Origin: an uncultured Bacteroidia bacterium | Lineage (GTDB): Bacteria > Bacteroidota > Bacteroidia > Bacteroidales > UBA932 | Reading direction: 5' to 3' | Length of the DNA stretch: 64,000 nt | NCBI GenBank assembly: GCA_902789395.1 | Contig: CADANY010000011.1 | Location: 46,797-110,796 of the forward strand | Shown: one piece after another, positions 44,623 to 54,441 of the stretch | How positions within the stretch are numbered: position 1 is the first letter of the stretch | How the letters are laid out: each line of letters begins with the position of its first letter | Notes under the pieces: generated by a model | Told to the model about the DNA's origin: nothing | Seen by the model: the letters and a program-made list of their open reading frames with translations, nothing else | Database searches by the model: none | Translations under genes and position numbers: made by a program

Positions 44623-46179
44623 ATGAGCATTCAGACTGAAAACATCCAGAAACTGGTCGAGCGCCGGGCGAAAGCGCGCCTCGGCGGCGGACAGAAACGC
44701 ATCGACGCCCAGCATGCTAAAGGCAAGATGACTGCACGCGAACGCCTCGCCCTGCTGCTCGACGAAGGCAGTTTCGAGGAATATGATATGTTTGTCCAGC
44801 ACCGGTGCACGAACTTCGGGATGGACAAGGACCATCCCGACGGAGACGGAGTCGTAACCGGTTGCGGAACGATTGACGGCCGGCTCGTCTACGTCTTTGC
44901 CCAGGATTTCACCGTCAGCGGCGGCTCCCTGTCGAAGACGATGTCCGAGAAGATCTGCAAGATCATGGACATGGCCGTCCGTGCCGGCGCTCCCGTGATC
45001 GGACTGAATGATTCCGGTGGCGCACGGATCCAGGAAGGCATCGATTCCCTGGCCGGATTCGGCGAGATTTTCGAACGGAATATCCTTGCTTCCGGCGTTG
45101 TGCCCCAGATCAGCGGCATTTTCGGTCCCTGTGCAGGCGGTGCGGTTTATTCCCCCGCCCTGACCGACTTCACCCTCATGGTCAAGAATACCTCCTACAT
45201 GTTCCTGACCGGACCTTCCGTCGTCAAGAGCGTTACGGGTGAGGAAGTCAACCAGGAGCAGCTCGGCGGAGCCTCCGTCCATGCTTCCAAGAGCGGCGTC
45301 GCCCATTTCGCAGCCGACTCCGAAGAGGAAGGTATCGCTACGATCAAGACACTCCTGTCCTATCTCCCGCAGAACAACATGGAAGAAGCGCCCAGAAAGG
45401 AGACCGCCGATCCGGTCGGAAGAACGGATGACCGCCTGAACGATATCATCCCGGACAACCCGAACAAGGCCTACGATATGTACTATGTCATCGGGAGCAT
45501 CGTCGACGACGGGACTTTCTTCGAGGTCCATAAAGAATTCGCAAAGAACATCATCGTCGGCTTCGCCCACATGAACGGACGCAGCGTCGGCATCGTTGCG
45601 AACCAGCCCAAGGTCCTCGCCGGCGTGCTCGATATCAATGCCTCCCGCAAGGCTGCGCGTTTCGTCCGTTTCTGCGATGCCTTCAATATTCCGCTCGTCA
45701 CGCTTGTCGACGTGCCGGGATTCCTCTGCGGGACCCAGCAAGAGTACGGAGCGATCATCACCAACGGAGCCAAACTCCTCTACGCCTACGGCGAGGCGAC
45801 GGTTCCGAAAGTCACCGTGTCCCTCCGGAAGTCTTACGGCGGGGCCCATATCGTCATGAGCTGCAAGCAGCTCCGGGGCGATATCAACTACGCCTGGCCC
45901 TCCGCCAACATCGCCGTCATGGGCGCGGACGGAGCCGTCAACGTGCTCTATGCCAAGGAGATGAAGGCCGATCCCGAGAATGCGTCCAAGATCTTCGAAG
46001 AGAAGAAGAAAGAATACGACGAACTCTTCTCGAATCCCTACCAGGCAGCCCAGAAGGGCTACATCGACGACGTCATCGAGCCACGCAACACCCGGTTCCG
46101 CGTTATCCGGGCCCTAGAGCAGCTCGCTGGCAAACGGCAGGAAGTTCCCGCCAAGAAACATGACAACCTTCCGCTGTAG
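44623..46179 (+). CDS. mmdA: Methylmalonyl-CoA decarboxylase alpha subunit (carboxyltransferase)
   Basis: This 518-aa carboxyltransferase moves the carboxyl group of (S)-methylmalonyl-CoA to biotin. It has the two crotonase-like halves of the propionyl-CoA carboxylase beta family ([78 protein letters not shown]). The neighbouring OadG, biotin carrier and OadB-type genes show that it works in the sodium-pumping decarboxylase, not in an ATP-dependent carboxylase. The frame opens at 44545, but [10 protein letters not shown] at 44623 lies after the promoter and is the start. Confidence 0.92.
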   Translation: MSIQTENIQKLVERRAKARLGGGQKRIDAQHAKGKMTARERLALLLDEGSFEEYDMFVQHRCTNFGMDKDHPDGDGVVTGCGTIDGRLVYVFAQDFTVSGGSLSKTMSEKICKIMDMAVRAGAPVIGLNDSGGARIQEGIDSLAGFGEIFERNILASGVVPQISGIFGPCAGGAVYSPALTDFTLMVKNTSYMFLTGPSVVKSVTGEEVNQEQLGGASVHASKSGVAHFAADSEEEGIATIKTLLSYLPQNNMEEAPRKETADPVGRTDDRLNDIIPDNPNKAYDMYYVIGSIVDDGTFFEVHKEFAKNIIVGFAHMNGRSVGIVANQPKVLAGVLDINASRKAARFVRFCDAFNIPLVTLVDVPGFLCGTQQEYGAIITNGAKLLYAYGEATVPKVTVSLRKSYGGAHIVMSCKQLRGDINYAWPSANIAVMGADGAVNVLYAKEMKADPENASKIFEEKKKEYDELFSNPYQAAQKGYIDDVIEPRNTRFRVIRALEQLAGKRQEVPAKKHDNLPL

Positions 46180-46182
46180 ACT

Positions 46183-47112
46183 ATGGAACGAAGACTGATT
46201 CTCACGCTGCTGCTCCTGACCTCCTTCGTGCTTGGCGCACGTTCCCAGAACGTGTCCGACCTCATTATTTCAGAGGTTCTCGCCACGCCGGACAGCACGG
46301 GATTCCAGGATGATTTCGGACGTAGGAGCGGCTGGATTGAACTCTATAATACCTCGACCGGAACGGTCAGCTTCGGCGGCTGCTACCTGACGGATGACCT
46401 CAGCGATCTCAAAAAAAGCCTGATCCCGAAGAATGATCTCCGCACCAAACTCGGACCTCGCCAGGTTACCGTTCTCTTCGCCAGCGGCGAAGGAAATGAC
46501 GGAACATTCTATGCCGGATTCACGCTTTCTCCCGGGAAAACCGTCTATCTGATCAGTAACGACGGGAAGACCGTCGTCGACAGCCTTCCGATTCCGAAAG
46601 ACCTCGCCCCGGGCGAATCGGTCAGCAAGCATGCAAGCGATGCGAAGATGCTCCGCTGGACCAGCGACGGGAAAGGCGGAGAGCCGAGCCCGATGGTCCG
46701 GAACGGAGACCAGAATGCCGAGACCAACGCACAGATAATGGCCCGTAAGGATCCCCACGGATGGATCCTCACCCTGGTATCGGTCAGTGTCGTTTTCTCT
46801 GCCCTTGCGATCCTTTGGTTCCTCTTCCGGATTTTCTTCGAACTTCCCGCCAAACGGGCGGCCGCTCCGAAGAAAGCCAAACCGGCGAAGACCTCAGGAC
46901 AAGGAATTCCCGACGCCGAGACGGCCGCCGCAATCGCCCTCGCTCTCGACATGGAAAACGGCGGGGACACCTATGCCGCCATCGCCCTTGCGATGGACCT
47001 TTACTTCAACGATACGGTCCATGACACGGAACCCTATATCCTGACGATGCGGCCGTCGGGACCGTCGCAGTGGAACGATAAGAAGCTGAACTTCAGAAAA
47101 TTACCCAGATAA
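46183..47112 (+). CDS. Lamin-tail domain/OadG fusion (decarboxylase gamma/delta subunit)
   Basis: This 309-aa protein has a signal peptide (residues 1-22). It is followed by an extracytoplasmic lamin-tail domain (LIISEVLATPD, SGWIELYNTSTG, about residues 25-165) and one membrane helix at 193-216. A cytoplasmic Ala/Lys/Pro linker and C-terminal segment (AAAIALALDMENGGDTYAAIALAMDLYF) complete it. The helix, linker and position identify the OadG/MmdD subunit that anchors the complex. Ordinary OadG subunits are under 120 residues and lack the outer domain. Its role is unknown. Confidence 0.82.
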   Translation: MERRLILTLLLLTSFVLGARSQNVSDLIISEVLATPDSTGFQDDFGRRSGWIELYNTSTGTVSFGGCYLTDDLSDLKKSLIPKNDLRTKLGPRQVTVLFASGEGNDGTFYAGFTLSPGKTVYLISNDGKTVVDSLPIPKDLAPGESVSKHASDAKMLRWTSDGKGGEPSPMVRNGDQNAETNAQIMARKDPHGWILTLVSVSVVFSALAILWFLFRIFFELPAKRAAAPKKAKPAKTSGQGIPDAETAAAIALALDMENGGDTYAAIALAMDLYFNDTVHDTEPYILTMRPSGPSQWNDKKLNFRKLPR

Positions 47113-47127
47113 TAACAAAGTCAAGAT

Positions 47128-47556
47128 ATGAAAGAATACAAATTCAAGATCGGTGGAAAGCAGTACGATGTCACCGTCAGTCCGAAAGAAGGAAACCTGT
47201 ATGACGTTACCGTGAACGGTGCTACCTACGAAGTCGAAGCGGAGAACGCACCCGCCGCTGCCGCACCGGTCCAGGCCACACCCGTCCAGCAGACCGCCGC
47301 ACCCGCACCGGCAGCCGCTCCCAAGGCAGCTCCGGCCGGAGCAGGAGAGAAAGTCAACTCTCCCCTCCCGGGTGTTATCATCGAAGTTTCCGTCAAGGAA
47401 GGACAAGCCGTCAAGGCCGGTCAGAAAGTGGCCGTTCTCGAAGCCATGAAGATGGAGAACGAAATCGCCGCACCCAAAGACGGAACCATTACGGCTATCC
47501 ACGTCAACAAGGGAGATTCCGTCCTGGAAGGGGCCCCCGTCGTAACGATCGCGTAG
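47128..47556 (+). CDS. mmdC: Biotin carboxyl carrier subunit of methylmalonyl-CoA decarboxylase
   Basis: This 142-aa protein has a short N-terminal domain (EYKFKIGGKQYDVTVSPKEG), a flexible Ala/Pro linker (about residues 40-72), and a biotinyl domain. The biotin attachment site is K108 in LEAMKMENE. It shuttles the carboxyl group from MmdA to the beta subunit. It lies 15 nt after the LTD-OadG gene and one base before the beta-subunit gene. Confidence 0.93.
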   Translation: MKEYKFKIGGKQYDVTVSPKEGNLYDVTVNGATYEVEAENAPAAAAPVQATPVQQTAAPAPAAAPKAAPAGAGEKVNSPLPGVIIEVSVKEGQAVKAGQKVAVLEAMKMENEIAAPKDGTITAIHVNKGDSVLEGAPVVTIA

Positions 47557-47557
47557 T

Positions 47558-48700
47558 ATGGAACAAATCATCAATAGCCTCGTCCAGTTCTGGCAGTATA
47601 CCGGCTTCGCGAACTGTACGTGGCAGAACCTGGCGATGATCCTGATCGGCATCGGATTCATCACCGTGGCTATTCTCAAGGAGTGGGAACCGCTCCTGCT
47701 GGTTCCGATCGGATTCGGCATGATCGTGGGGAATATTCCGATGTTTCCGGGACTGAATATCGGCATCTACGAAGACGGATCCGTCTTGAATATCCTCTAT
47801 CAGGGCGTCAAGCAGGGATGGTATCCGCCACTGATTTTCCTCGGCATCGGGGCCATGACGGATTTCTCCGCCCTGATTTCCCAGCCCCGGCTGATCCTGA
47901 TCGGTGCAGCCGCTCAGATGGGTATTTTCGGAGCTTACCTGCTGGCTCTCGCTTTCGGGTTTGCACCCAATGAGGCCGGCGCGATCGGCATTATCGGCGG
48001 AGCAGACGGTCCTACCGCTATTTTCCTTTCTTCGAAACTGGCTCCGGACCTGATGGGCGCAATCGCCGTATCGGCCTATTCCTATATGGCTCTCGTCCCG
48101 GTTATCCAGCGTCCGATCATGCTCCTGCTGACGACCAAGAAAGAGCGGCTGATCCGCATGCCGGCCCCCCGGGCTGTCAGCCAGCGGGAAAAGATCATTT
48201 TCCCGATTATCGGCTTCCTGACGACGGCCTTTATCGTTCCGTCCGGTCTTCCGCTGCTGGGAATGCTGTTTTTCGGTAACCTCCTGAAAGAAAGCGGCGT
48301 AACCCGTCGTCTCGCAGAAACGGCCCGCGGACCGCTCGTCGATGTCGTCACGACCCTGATCGGCCTGACCGTCGGCGCGTCGACCCAGGCGGATAAGTTC
48401 CTTTCCGCCAAATCCCTGCTGATCTTCGGACTCGGCCTGCTGTCCTTTGTCATCGCGACGACCAGCGGCGTCCTTTTTGTCAAACTGTTCAACCTCTTCC
48501 TGAAAGAGGGCAGAAAGATCAATCCGCTGATCGGCAATGCCGGCGTATCGGCCGTTCCGGACAGCGCCCGCGTATCCGAAGTTGTCGGACGGGAATTCGA
48601 CTCGACGAACCATCTGCTGATGCACGCGATGGGTCCGAACGTTGCCGGAGTCATCGGCTCCGCCGTCGCCGCCGGTATCCTCCTGAGTTTCCTCGGATAG
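47558..48700 (+). CDS. mmdB: Sodium ion-translocating decarboxylase beta subunit
   Basis: This 380-aa integral membrane subunit decarboxylates carboxybiotin and exports Na+. It is a GcdB/MmdB/OadB family protein with many helices and re-entrant loops. GIIGGADGPTAIF includes D150, which corresponds to the essential Asp of Klebsiella OadB. The C-terminal half carries NVAGVIGSAVAAGILLSFLG, matching the second conserved region. Together with mmdA, mmdC and the OadG-type gene it makes a complete pump. Confidence 0.93.
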   Translation: MEQIINSLVQFWQYTGFANCTWQNLAMILIGIGFITVAILKEWEPLLLVPIGFGMIVGNIPMFPGLNIGIYEDGSVLNILYQGVKQGWYPPLIFLGIGAMTDFSALISQPRLILIGAAAQMGIFGAYLLALAFGFAPNEAGAIGIIGGADGPTAIFLSSKLAPDLMGAIAVSAYSYMALVPVIQRPIMLLLTTKKERLIRMPAPRAVSQREKIIFPIIGFLTTAFIVPSGLPLLGMLFFGNLLKESGVTRRLAETARGPLVDVVTTLIGLTVGASTQADKFLSAKSLLIFGLGLLSFVIATTSGVLFVKLFNLFLKEGRKINPLIGNAGVSAVPDSARVSEVVGREFDSTNHLLMHAMGPNVAGVIGSAVAAGILLSFLG

Positions 48701-48703
48701 GCC

Positions 48704-51274
48704 TTACCGGGCCCAGATTTCGTCAATGAAAATATAACCGGGATATCCGGCTCCAGGGTGCCATTCAGGAATGGCACCTATATTTTTTGCAAAGACCTTG
48801 AGATACCGGAAGGGCTCTGAAACCGCGATGCTGCAATCCCAGACCTGCAGCTGATAGTCTTCCTCGGCGACGGAAGCCGTCACACGTCCGGCCGGCTTAA
48901 AATGCTCCCCATCCGAAGAAACCGAAAACTCAACATACTTCGGCATCCAGATCCACGAACGGACATCCTGGCAAAATCCGGCCCCGACCTCGGTGAAGGT
49001 CCTTTCCGACAAGAAGTCGACGACCGCTTCGAAATCCGTATCCTGATATCCCTGCCACCCACCTGTGCGCCAGTTCGCTCCGCCGCGTGCACCATCGATC
49101 AATCCCTCGTCCCCCCCGGCCGTATACTGCCGGCTGTACCTGGAATGGATTTCAACTCGGCGGTCGGAATGAATCTTATGGACAGAACTCCGGGTCACGA
49201 AACTCCGCCTGCCGTCCTTCTCTCCATAGGCCTCCATCGTTGCATTGTCCCGAAGGGTAAAGGCACCCTCGTACGGATGGAAATCCTCCTCCCCGACCCG
49301 GTACCAGAGCTTTCCTTCTCCGGATAGGGAGACGGTCAGGGAATCCTTGAAGATATCATTTTCAAATTCGAACCAGGGATTGGTGACGATCGTCTTGGGG
49401 ATTTCCGTCATCTCATTGCGGTTCCAGGCGGGACAATAGGGGTAACGTCCCAAGGATGCGAGAACGTACCAGGCTGACATCTGTCCGCAGTCATCGTTCC
49501 CGCAGAGTCCGTCGGGAGCTGAAGTATAGAGCGTCTCCAGAATCTGGTCCACCCGGGCCTTCCGTTTGTCCGGCCGGCCGATCAGATCATAGAGAAAAGC
49601 GACATGGTGGCTCGGTTCATTGCCGTGGGCATACTGGCCGATCAGGCCGGTAATGTCCGCCTGGACCCTTCCGGTCGTCGCATCGTCCGCCTCGAAAAGG
49701 GCATCCAGCCGCTTCTCGAAGGCCGCTTTGCCTCCGTGCGCCTCGATAAGGCCGCGGATATCCTGCGGTACAAACAGGCTGTACTGCCAGGCATTCGCCT
49801 CGGTATAATTGATATTGACCTCACGCGGATCGAAGGGCGAGAACCAACGTCCGTTCAGGCGTGCGCGCATGAATCCGGTTTTCGGGTCCATGACATTACG
49901 CCAGTACTGGGCGGACTCCATATAACGGGCGTACTCCTCCATGCGGCCGAGGTACTTGGCCACCTGGGCGACGCACCAGTCGTCATAGGCGTATTCGAGC
50001 GTTTTCGAGACACTTTCATGTTCATCGTCGGCGAGTACGAGTCCGTTGGCACGGAAACTGTCCAGCCCATGCTCCGGTCGCCGGGAACTGACAAGAAGCG
50101 CTTCGAAGGCCTTCTCGACATCGAAATCGACAATTCCCCGTGCGATGGCATCGGCGATGACCGGAGCGGAATTGTATCCGATCATGCAATCGGTCTCGTT
50201 GCCGGAGAGTTCCCAAACGGGAAGCTTCCCGGCCTCGTCATAGATGGAGAGCATGCTCTTGATAAAGTCCAGGGTCCTTTCCGGCTCGATCATGCAAAGC
50301 AGCGGATGCTCTCCCCGGAAGGTATCCCAAAGGGAAAAGACATTATAGCGCTCGAAGCCCACGGCGCGGTGGACTTTCCGGTCCATGCCCCGGTACTCTC
50401 CGTTGACATCGGAATAGAGGGAGGGATGGATTGCCGTATGATAGAGCGCCGTATAAAAACGTCTGAGATGCTCTTTGTCCGAATAGGGACAGTCGAGCTT
50501 GGATAAATAGGTTTCCCAGGCCTCTTCCGTCTCCTTCCAGACCCGGTCGAAGCCGGAGCGTTCGGAGCGTAGGTTTTCCCGGGCATTCCCGACAGAAACG
50601 GAAGAAAGGGCGACCCGGATTCCGATCCGGGATTTCGGGAACGTGAACACACCGGTCTTTCCGTCATTCTCAAGGCGGAACTCTCCCCGGGACGAGAATT
50701 CCATATAGAAATAGAGGTCCTGGTCATGGGCCCAGCTCCGGGAGCGGCGGCGACCCCAGCACCGGCGTCCGTCGGAATCGATTTCTCCGTCCAGAAGGAC
50801 ATCCCGGTGCTGGAGGTCGATCCGGATGACCGCCTTCTCCCCTTTCGGGAAGGTATACTCATGGACCCCGGTCCGGCGGCCGGCCGTCAGCCGGGCCCAT
50901 ACGCCCGGATCCTCCAGGAAGACCTGATAATACCCCGGTGCGGCCTGTTCCCGGCTGTGGGAGAAGCGGGACGGCCCGTTTCCGGGCGTGACCAGGATAT
51001 CGCACCAGTCATCGCAGCCGGTACCGCTCAGGTGGGTATGGCTGAAGCCGTAGATCAGGGAGTCCGAGTAATGATATCCGCTACAGCCGTCCCAGTCACC
51101 GGAGCGGGGACGGGTATCCGGGCTGAGCTGGACCATACCGAAAGGATAGCAGGCTCCGGGGAAGGTATGTCCATGAGCGTCTGTCCCGACCATCGGATCG
51201 ACATAGAGGGTCCTTGGAAGCAGGATATTGGCGGAGAGAATCAGATGCAGCAGAATGATAGCGACTTGTGTCAT
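48704..51274 (-). CDS. GH92 family alpha-mannosidase with C-terminal F5/8-type domain
   Basis: This 856-aa secreted protein has an N-terminal signal peptide (VAIILLHLILSANILL). The GH92 domain follows: YVDPMVGTDAHGHTFPGA, SGYHYSDSLIYGFSHTHLSGTG, GNETDCMIGYNSAPVIADA, AHGNEPSHHVAFLY and GNDDCGQMSAWYVLASLGRYP. These are hallmark calcium-dependent exo-alpha-mannosidase motifs. From about residue 720 a discoidin/F5-8-like domain is appended (LIDGARGGANWRTGG, FVEFSVSSDGEHF). The bond cleaved (1,2, 1,3 or 1,6) cannot be told. A TATCTTTG promoter box lies at 51304-51297 on the minus strand. Confidence 0.92.
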   Translation of the reverse strand: MTQVAIILLHLILSANILLPRTLYVDPMVGTDAHGHTFPGACYPFGMVQLSPDTRPRSGDWDGCSGYHYSDSLIYGFSHTHLSGTGCDDWCDILVTPGNGPSRFSHSREQAAPGYYQVFLEDPGVWARLTAGRRTGVHEYTFPKGEKAVIRIDLQHRDVLLDGEIDSDGRRCWGRRRSRSWAHDQDLYFYMEFSSRGEFRLENDGKTGVFTFPKSRIGIRVALSSVSVGNARENLRSERSGFDRVWKETEEAWETYLSKLDCPYSDKEHLRRFYTALYHTAIHPSLYSDVNGEYRGMDRKVHRAVGFERYNVFSLWDTFRGEHPLLCMIEPERTLDFIKSMLSIYDEAGKLPVWELSGNETDCMIGYNSAPVIADAIARGIVDFDVEKAFEALLVSSRRPEHGLDSFRANGLVLADDEHESVSKTLEYAYDDWCVAQVAKYLGRMEEYARYMESAQYWRNVMDPKTGFMRARLNGRWFSPFDPREVNINYTEANAWQYSLFVPQDIRGLIEAHGGKAAFEKRLDALFEADDATTGRVQADITGLIGQYAHGNEPSHHVAFLYDLIGRPDKRKARVDQILETLYTSAPDGLCGNDDCGQMSAWYVLASLGRYPYCPAWNRNEMTEIPKTIVTNPWFEFENDIFKDSLTVSLSGEGKLWYRVGEEDFHPYEGAFTLRDNATMEAYGEKDGRRSFVTRSSVHKIHSDRRVEIHSRYSRQYTAGGDEGLIDGARGGANWRTGGWQGYQDTDFEAVVDFLSERTFTEVGAGFCQDVRSWIWMPKYVEFSVSSDGEHFKPAGRVTASVAEEDYQLQVWDCSIAVSEPFRYLKVFAKNIGAIPEWHPGAGYPGYIFIDEIWAR

Positions 51275-51296
51275 GGCGGAATCCGTTTGATCTTTT

Positions 51297-51304
51297 CAAA
51301 GATA
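51297..51304 (-). promoter_or_regulatory. GH92 promoter -7 box
   Basis: The minus strand reads TATCTTTG, 22 nt before the ATG. A weak TTTA lies 17 nt further upstream. Confidence 0.5.
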
Positions 51305-51369
51305 GTAAGTTTTTTTGTCCGTAAAGAGAATTAAATGGGAAATATGGGGGAATTCCCGATAAAATTCAT

Positions 51370-51377
51370 TATTTTTG
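51370..51377 (+). promoter_or_regulatory. V-ATPase operon promoter -7 box
   Basis: TATTTTTG lies 42 nt before the atpE ATG. In place of a TTTG box, the perfect palindrome GGGAATTCCC occupies 51348-51357. Confidence 0.55.
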
Positions 51378-51419
51378 TAGGAATACATAGCCATTGTAAC
51401 ACCAATTCAAACATTCAAT

Positions 51420-52031
51420 ATGGATAAATTGCAGGAATTGACGGAGAAACTCTACAACGAAGGACTCTCCAAGGGGAAAGAAGAAGGGCAGGCCATCCTG
51501 GACAAGGCAAAGGCCGAATCGGAAAAAATCCTTGACGCAGCTCGTTCTGAGGCTGAAGCCATCATCGCCCAGGCGACCCGTGAAGCAGAAGATATGAGAA
51601 TCAAGGCGGCAAGCGATATCCGTATGGCTTCCCTCCAGGCTGTCCAGGCTACACGCAGCGATATCGAGAACCTTCTCGTTTCGGGAACCGTTGCCGACGG
51701 CACGAAGTCGGCCCTCTCATCCGCCGATTTCCTCAAAGGAATCATTACGGCCGTTGCAGAGCGTTTTTCCGCCCAGGAGCCGCAGGATATCGCACTTATC
51801 CTTCCCGAAAGCCTTCGTTCCGAACTGGAGCCCTTCCTCAAGGGAGAGCTTGCTAAGGCGCTCGGAAAAGGCGTAGAGGGAACCTTCTCCAAGAAGATCG
51901 CCGGCGGATTCAAGATTGGTCCGAAAGACGGAAGCTATTTCATCAGCATGACGGATGAAACGTTTACGGATTTGATTTCCGCCTATTTGCGTCCGGCCAC
52001 GAAGAAACTCCTGTACGGCGGAAATGAGTAA
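51420..52031 (+). CDS. atpE: V-type ATP synthase subunit E
   Basis: This 203-aa peripheral stalk subunit has an N-terminal helical/coiled half (ELTEKLYNEGLSKGKEEGQAILDKAKAESEKIL). The globular C-terminal half ends in the expected small alpha/beta domain (GFKIGPKDGSYFISMTDETFTDLISAYLRP). It is the first gene of the operon. No separate subunit G/H gene is present, so the stalk partner is not obvious. Confidence 0.87.
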   Translation: MDKLQELTEKLYNEGLSKGKEEGQAILDKAKAESEKILDAARSEAEAIIAQATREAEDMRIKAASDIRMASLQAVQATRSDIENLLVSGTVADGTKSALSSADFLKGIITAVAERFSAQEPQDIALILPESLRSELEPFLKGELAKALGKGVEGTFSKKIAGGFKIGPKDGSYFISMTDETFTDLISAYLRPATKKLLYGGNE

Positions 52032-52668
52032 TTTCGAATATATCATCGCTTCTCTCCCTTTCCTGACGACGGACTATCGCTACGCTGACGGAGAGGGGTT
52101 CGGCAACGTTGTCGAAGAGATCCGTTCCAACCTCTCCGAGAAGGACGAGGCCCTGATGGACTTCCTCCTCCGGGGACTGACAGGACAGGACCTCGATGCC
52201 GACTTCTACGCCGAGGCCCTGGAATCAAAGGACCGTTTCATCCGCGAGTATTTCCGCTTCGACCTGAATCTGAGGAATGCCAAGGTCGCCTATATCAACA
52301 AGGCGCTCGGCCGTCCGGCCGATATGGATATCATGACCGGGGAAGGCAGTGACGGAGACCGGATGGATATCGACGGATTCCGTTTTACGGGCGGAGAGTT
52401 CGAAGAAGCGCTCCAGGCGGAAAACGCCCTGGCGGAAAAGGATCTCGTAGACCGGGAAAAAGCCCTGGACGATCTCGTATGGAAAAAGGTGGAAGATCTG
52501 ACTACGTTCCATTATTTCGACATCGATGCCGTCCTTGGATATCTCGCCAAACTGAAAATCGCGGACCGATGGATCGTTCTTGACAAGGAAAAAGGACGGG
52601 AACTCTTCGAGAAACTCGTCCGGGAAGTCAAAGGCACCTTCAAGGGAGTCCGATACACAGAAGAATAA
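52024..52668 (+). CDS. DUF2764 protein of the V-ATPase operon (probable subunit C/d equivalent)
   Basis: This 214-aa protein is mainly helical (NLSEKDEALMDFLLRGLTGQDLDADFYAEAL and DLVWKKVEDLTTFHYFDIDAVLGYLAKL) and fits DUF2764. Its place between subunits E and A is where archaeal and clostridial V-ATPases have subunit C. The late segment with L-A-K-L-KIADRW resembles the C-subunit end. A role as the central-stalk adaptor between K ring and rotor is inferred from position. It overlaps atpE by 8 nt. Confidence 0.8.
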   Translation: MSNFEYIIASLPFLTTDYRYADGEGFGNVVEEIRSNLSEKDEALMDFLLRGLTGQDLDADFYAEALESKDRFIREYFRFDLNLRNAKVAYINKALGRPADMDIMTGEGSDGDRMDIDGFRFTGGEFEEALQAENALAEKDLVDREKALDDLVWKKVEDLTTFHYFDIDAVLGYLAKLKIADRWIVLDKEKGRELFEKLVREVKGTFKGVRYTEE

Positions 52669-52686
52669 AACAATAAAGCAAACGAT

Positions 52687-54441
52687 ATGAAAACAACCGG
52701 AATAGTAACGGGAATCGTCTCGAACCTGGTTACCGTCCTCGTCGACGGACCGGTAGCGGAGAATGAGATCTGCTACATCACCCTCGCCGGCGTCAAGATG
52801 ATGGCAGAAGTCATCAAGGTCAACGGCAAGCATGCTGTTGTCCAGGTCTTCGAGAGCACCCGTGGCCTCAAAAACGGAGACAAGGCCGAATTCGAAGGCC
52901 GGATGCTGGAAGCGACGCTTGGACCCGGATTGCTCTCCAGCGTCTATGACGGTCTCCAGAACGACCTGACCACGATGGAGGATGTCTTCCTCCGCCGCGG
53001 CGAATACACGGATCCGCTGAACCATGAAAAATTATGGGAGTTCACGCCCATCGCCGCCCCCGGCGACAAAGTGATCGCTGCCGACTGGATCGGCGAAGTC
53101 AAGGAAGGATGGCTTCCCCACAAAATTATGGTCCCTTTCTCCTTTGAGGGAGAATATACCGTCAAGTCCGTTATCCCCGCCGGTTCCTATACCATTGATA
53201 CGACCGTCGCGGTCCTTGTCAGGGCCGACGGTGAAGAAGTGCCCATGACTATGGTCCAGAAATGGCCTGTCAAGGTCGCTATCAAGGGGTACCGTGAGAA
53301 ACCCCGTCCGTCCCGGATCATGGAAACGGGCGTTCGGGTCATCGATACGTTCAATCCGATCGCTGAAGGCGGTACGGGATTCATTCCGGGACCGTTCGGA
53401 TGCGGAAAGACCGTCCTCCAGCATGCGATTGCCAAGCAGGGCGACGCCGACGTTATCGTTATGGCTGCCTGCGGCGAACGTGCGAACGAGGTCGTCGAGA
53501 TCTTCACCGAGTTCCCGGAACTGATCGACCCGCATACGGGACGGCACCTGATGGAGCGGACGACAATTATCTGCAATACCTCCAACATGCCGGTCGCTGC
53601 ACGTGAGGCTTCGGTCTATACGGCCATGACGATCTGCGAGTATTACCGGGCGATGGGCCTGAAATGCCTTCTCCTGGCAGACTCGACGTCCAGATGGGCC
53701 CAGGCGCTCCGCGAGATGTCCAACCGTATGGAAGAGCTTCCGGGCGCCGATGCGTTCCCGGTCGACCTCTCCGCGATCATTTCGAACTTCTACTCCCGCG
53801 CCGGCATGGTCATTCTCAACAACGGAAAGACCGGCGCCGTCACCTTTATCGGTACGGTCTCCCCTGCGGGCGGCAACCTCAAGGAACCCGTTACCGAATC
53901 GACCAAGAAAGCGGCCCGCTGCTTCTATGGACTTGAGCAGAACCGGGCCGACCAGAAACGCTACCCTGCGGTCAACCCGATCGACTCCTACTCGAAGTAT
54001 CTCGAATATCCGGAAATCCAGGAATTCCTTGAGCGGACCGTCGAAAAAGGATGGGTCGACAAGGTTCTCAAGGCAAAGAATATCATCCGCCGCGGCAAGG
54101 AAGCCATGGAGCAGATCAACATCCTCGGTGACGATGGCGTGCCGATGAGCTACCATATTCTTTTCTGGAAGTCTGAACTGGTCGATTTCATTATCCTCCA
54201 GCAGGACGGTTTCGATCCGATCGACTCGCTCTGCCCGATGGAACGCCAGCGGTATATGCTGGACCTGGTTCTCGGGATCTGCGACAAGGATTTCAAATTC
54301 CAGGACTATGAGGACTGCCGCAAGGTCTTCAAGGATCTCATCAACGACCTCAAGCAGATGAACTACTCCGAGTTCAAGTCGGAAGCGTTCCAGAAGTATT
54401 TCGACAACGTCAACAAACACCTTGAAGCGCATGTCAACTAA
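52687..54441 (+). CDS. atpA: V-type ATP synthase subunit A (catalytic)
   Basis: This 584-aa catalytic subunit has Walker A GPFGCGKTVLQ and the family segments GTGFIPGPFG, EELPGADAFPVDLSAIISNFY and GLEQNRADQKRYPAVN. The non-homologous insert typical of V/A-type A subunits is present. It binds and hydrolyses ATP together with subunit B. The stop overlaps the region of the next start. Confidence 0.96.
   Translation: MKTTGIVTGIVSNLVTVLVDGPVAENEICYITLAGVKMMAEVIKVNGKHAVVQVFESTRGLKNGDKAEFEGRMLEATLGPGLLSSVYDGLQNDLTTMEDVFLRRGEYTDPLNHEKLWEFTPIAAPGDKVIAADWIGEVKEGWLPHKIMVPFSFEGEYTVKSVIPAGSYTIDTTVAVLVRADGEEVPMTMVQKWPVKVAIKGYREKPRPSRIMETGVRVIDTFNPIAEGGTGFIPGPFGCGKTVLQHAIAKQGDADVIVMAACGERANEVVEIFTEFPELIDPHTGRHLMERTTIICNTSNMPVAAREASVYTAMTICEYYRAMGLKCLLLADSTSRWAQALREMSNRMEELPGADAFPVDLSAIISNFYSRAGMVILNNGKTGAVTFIGTVSPAGGNLKEPVTESTKKAARCFYGLEQNRADQKRYPAVNPIDSYSKYLEYPEIQEFLERTVEKGWVDKVLKAKNIIRRGKEAMEQINILGDDGVPMSYHILFWKSELVDFIILQQDGFDPIDSLCPMERQRYMLDLVLGICDKDFKFQDYEDCRKVFKDLINDLKQMNYSEFKSEAFQKYFDNVNKHLEAHVN

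Noticed and set aside
44623..46179. ATP-dependent propionyl-CoA carboxylase
   Set aside because: No biotin carboxylase subunit is present, while OadB- and OadG-type subunits are, which indicates the decarboxylase pump.
53032..54432. 466-codon antisense frame inside atpA
   Set aside because: AtpA is unmistakable; the antisense frame has no start context or family similarity.
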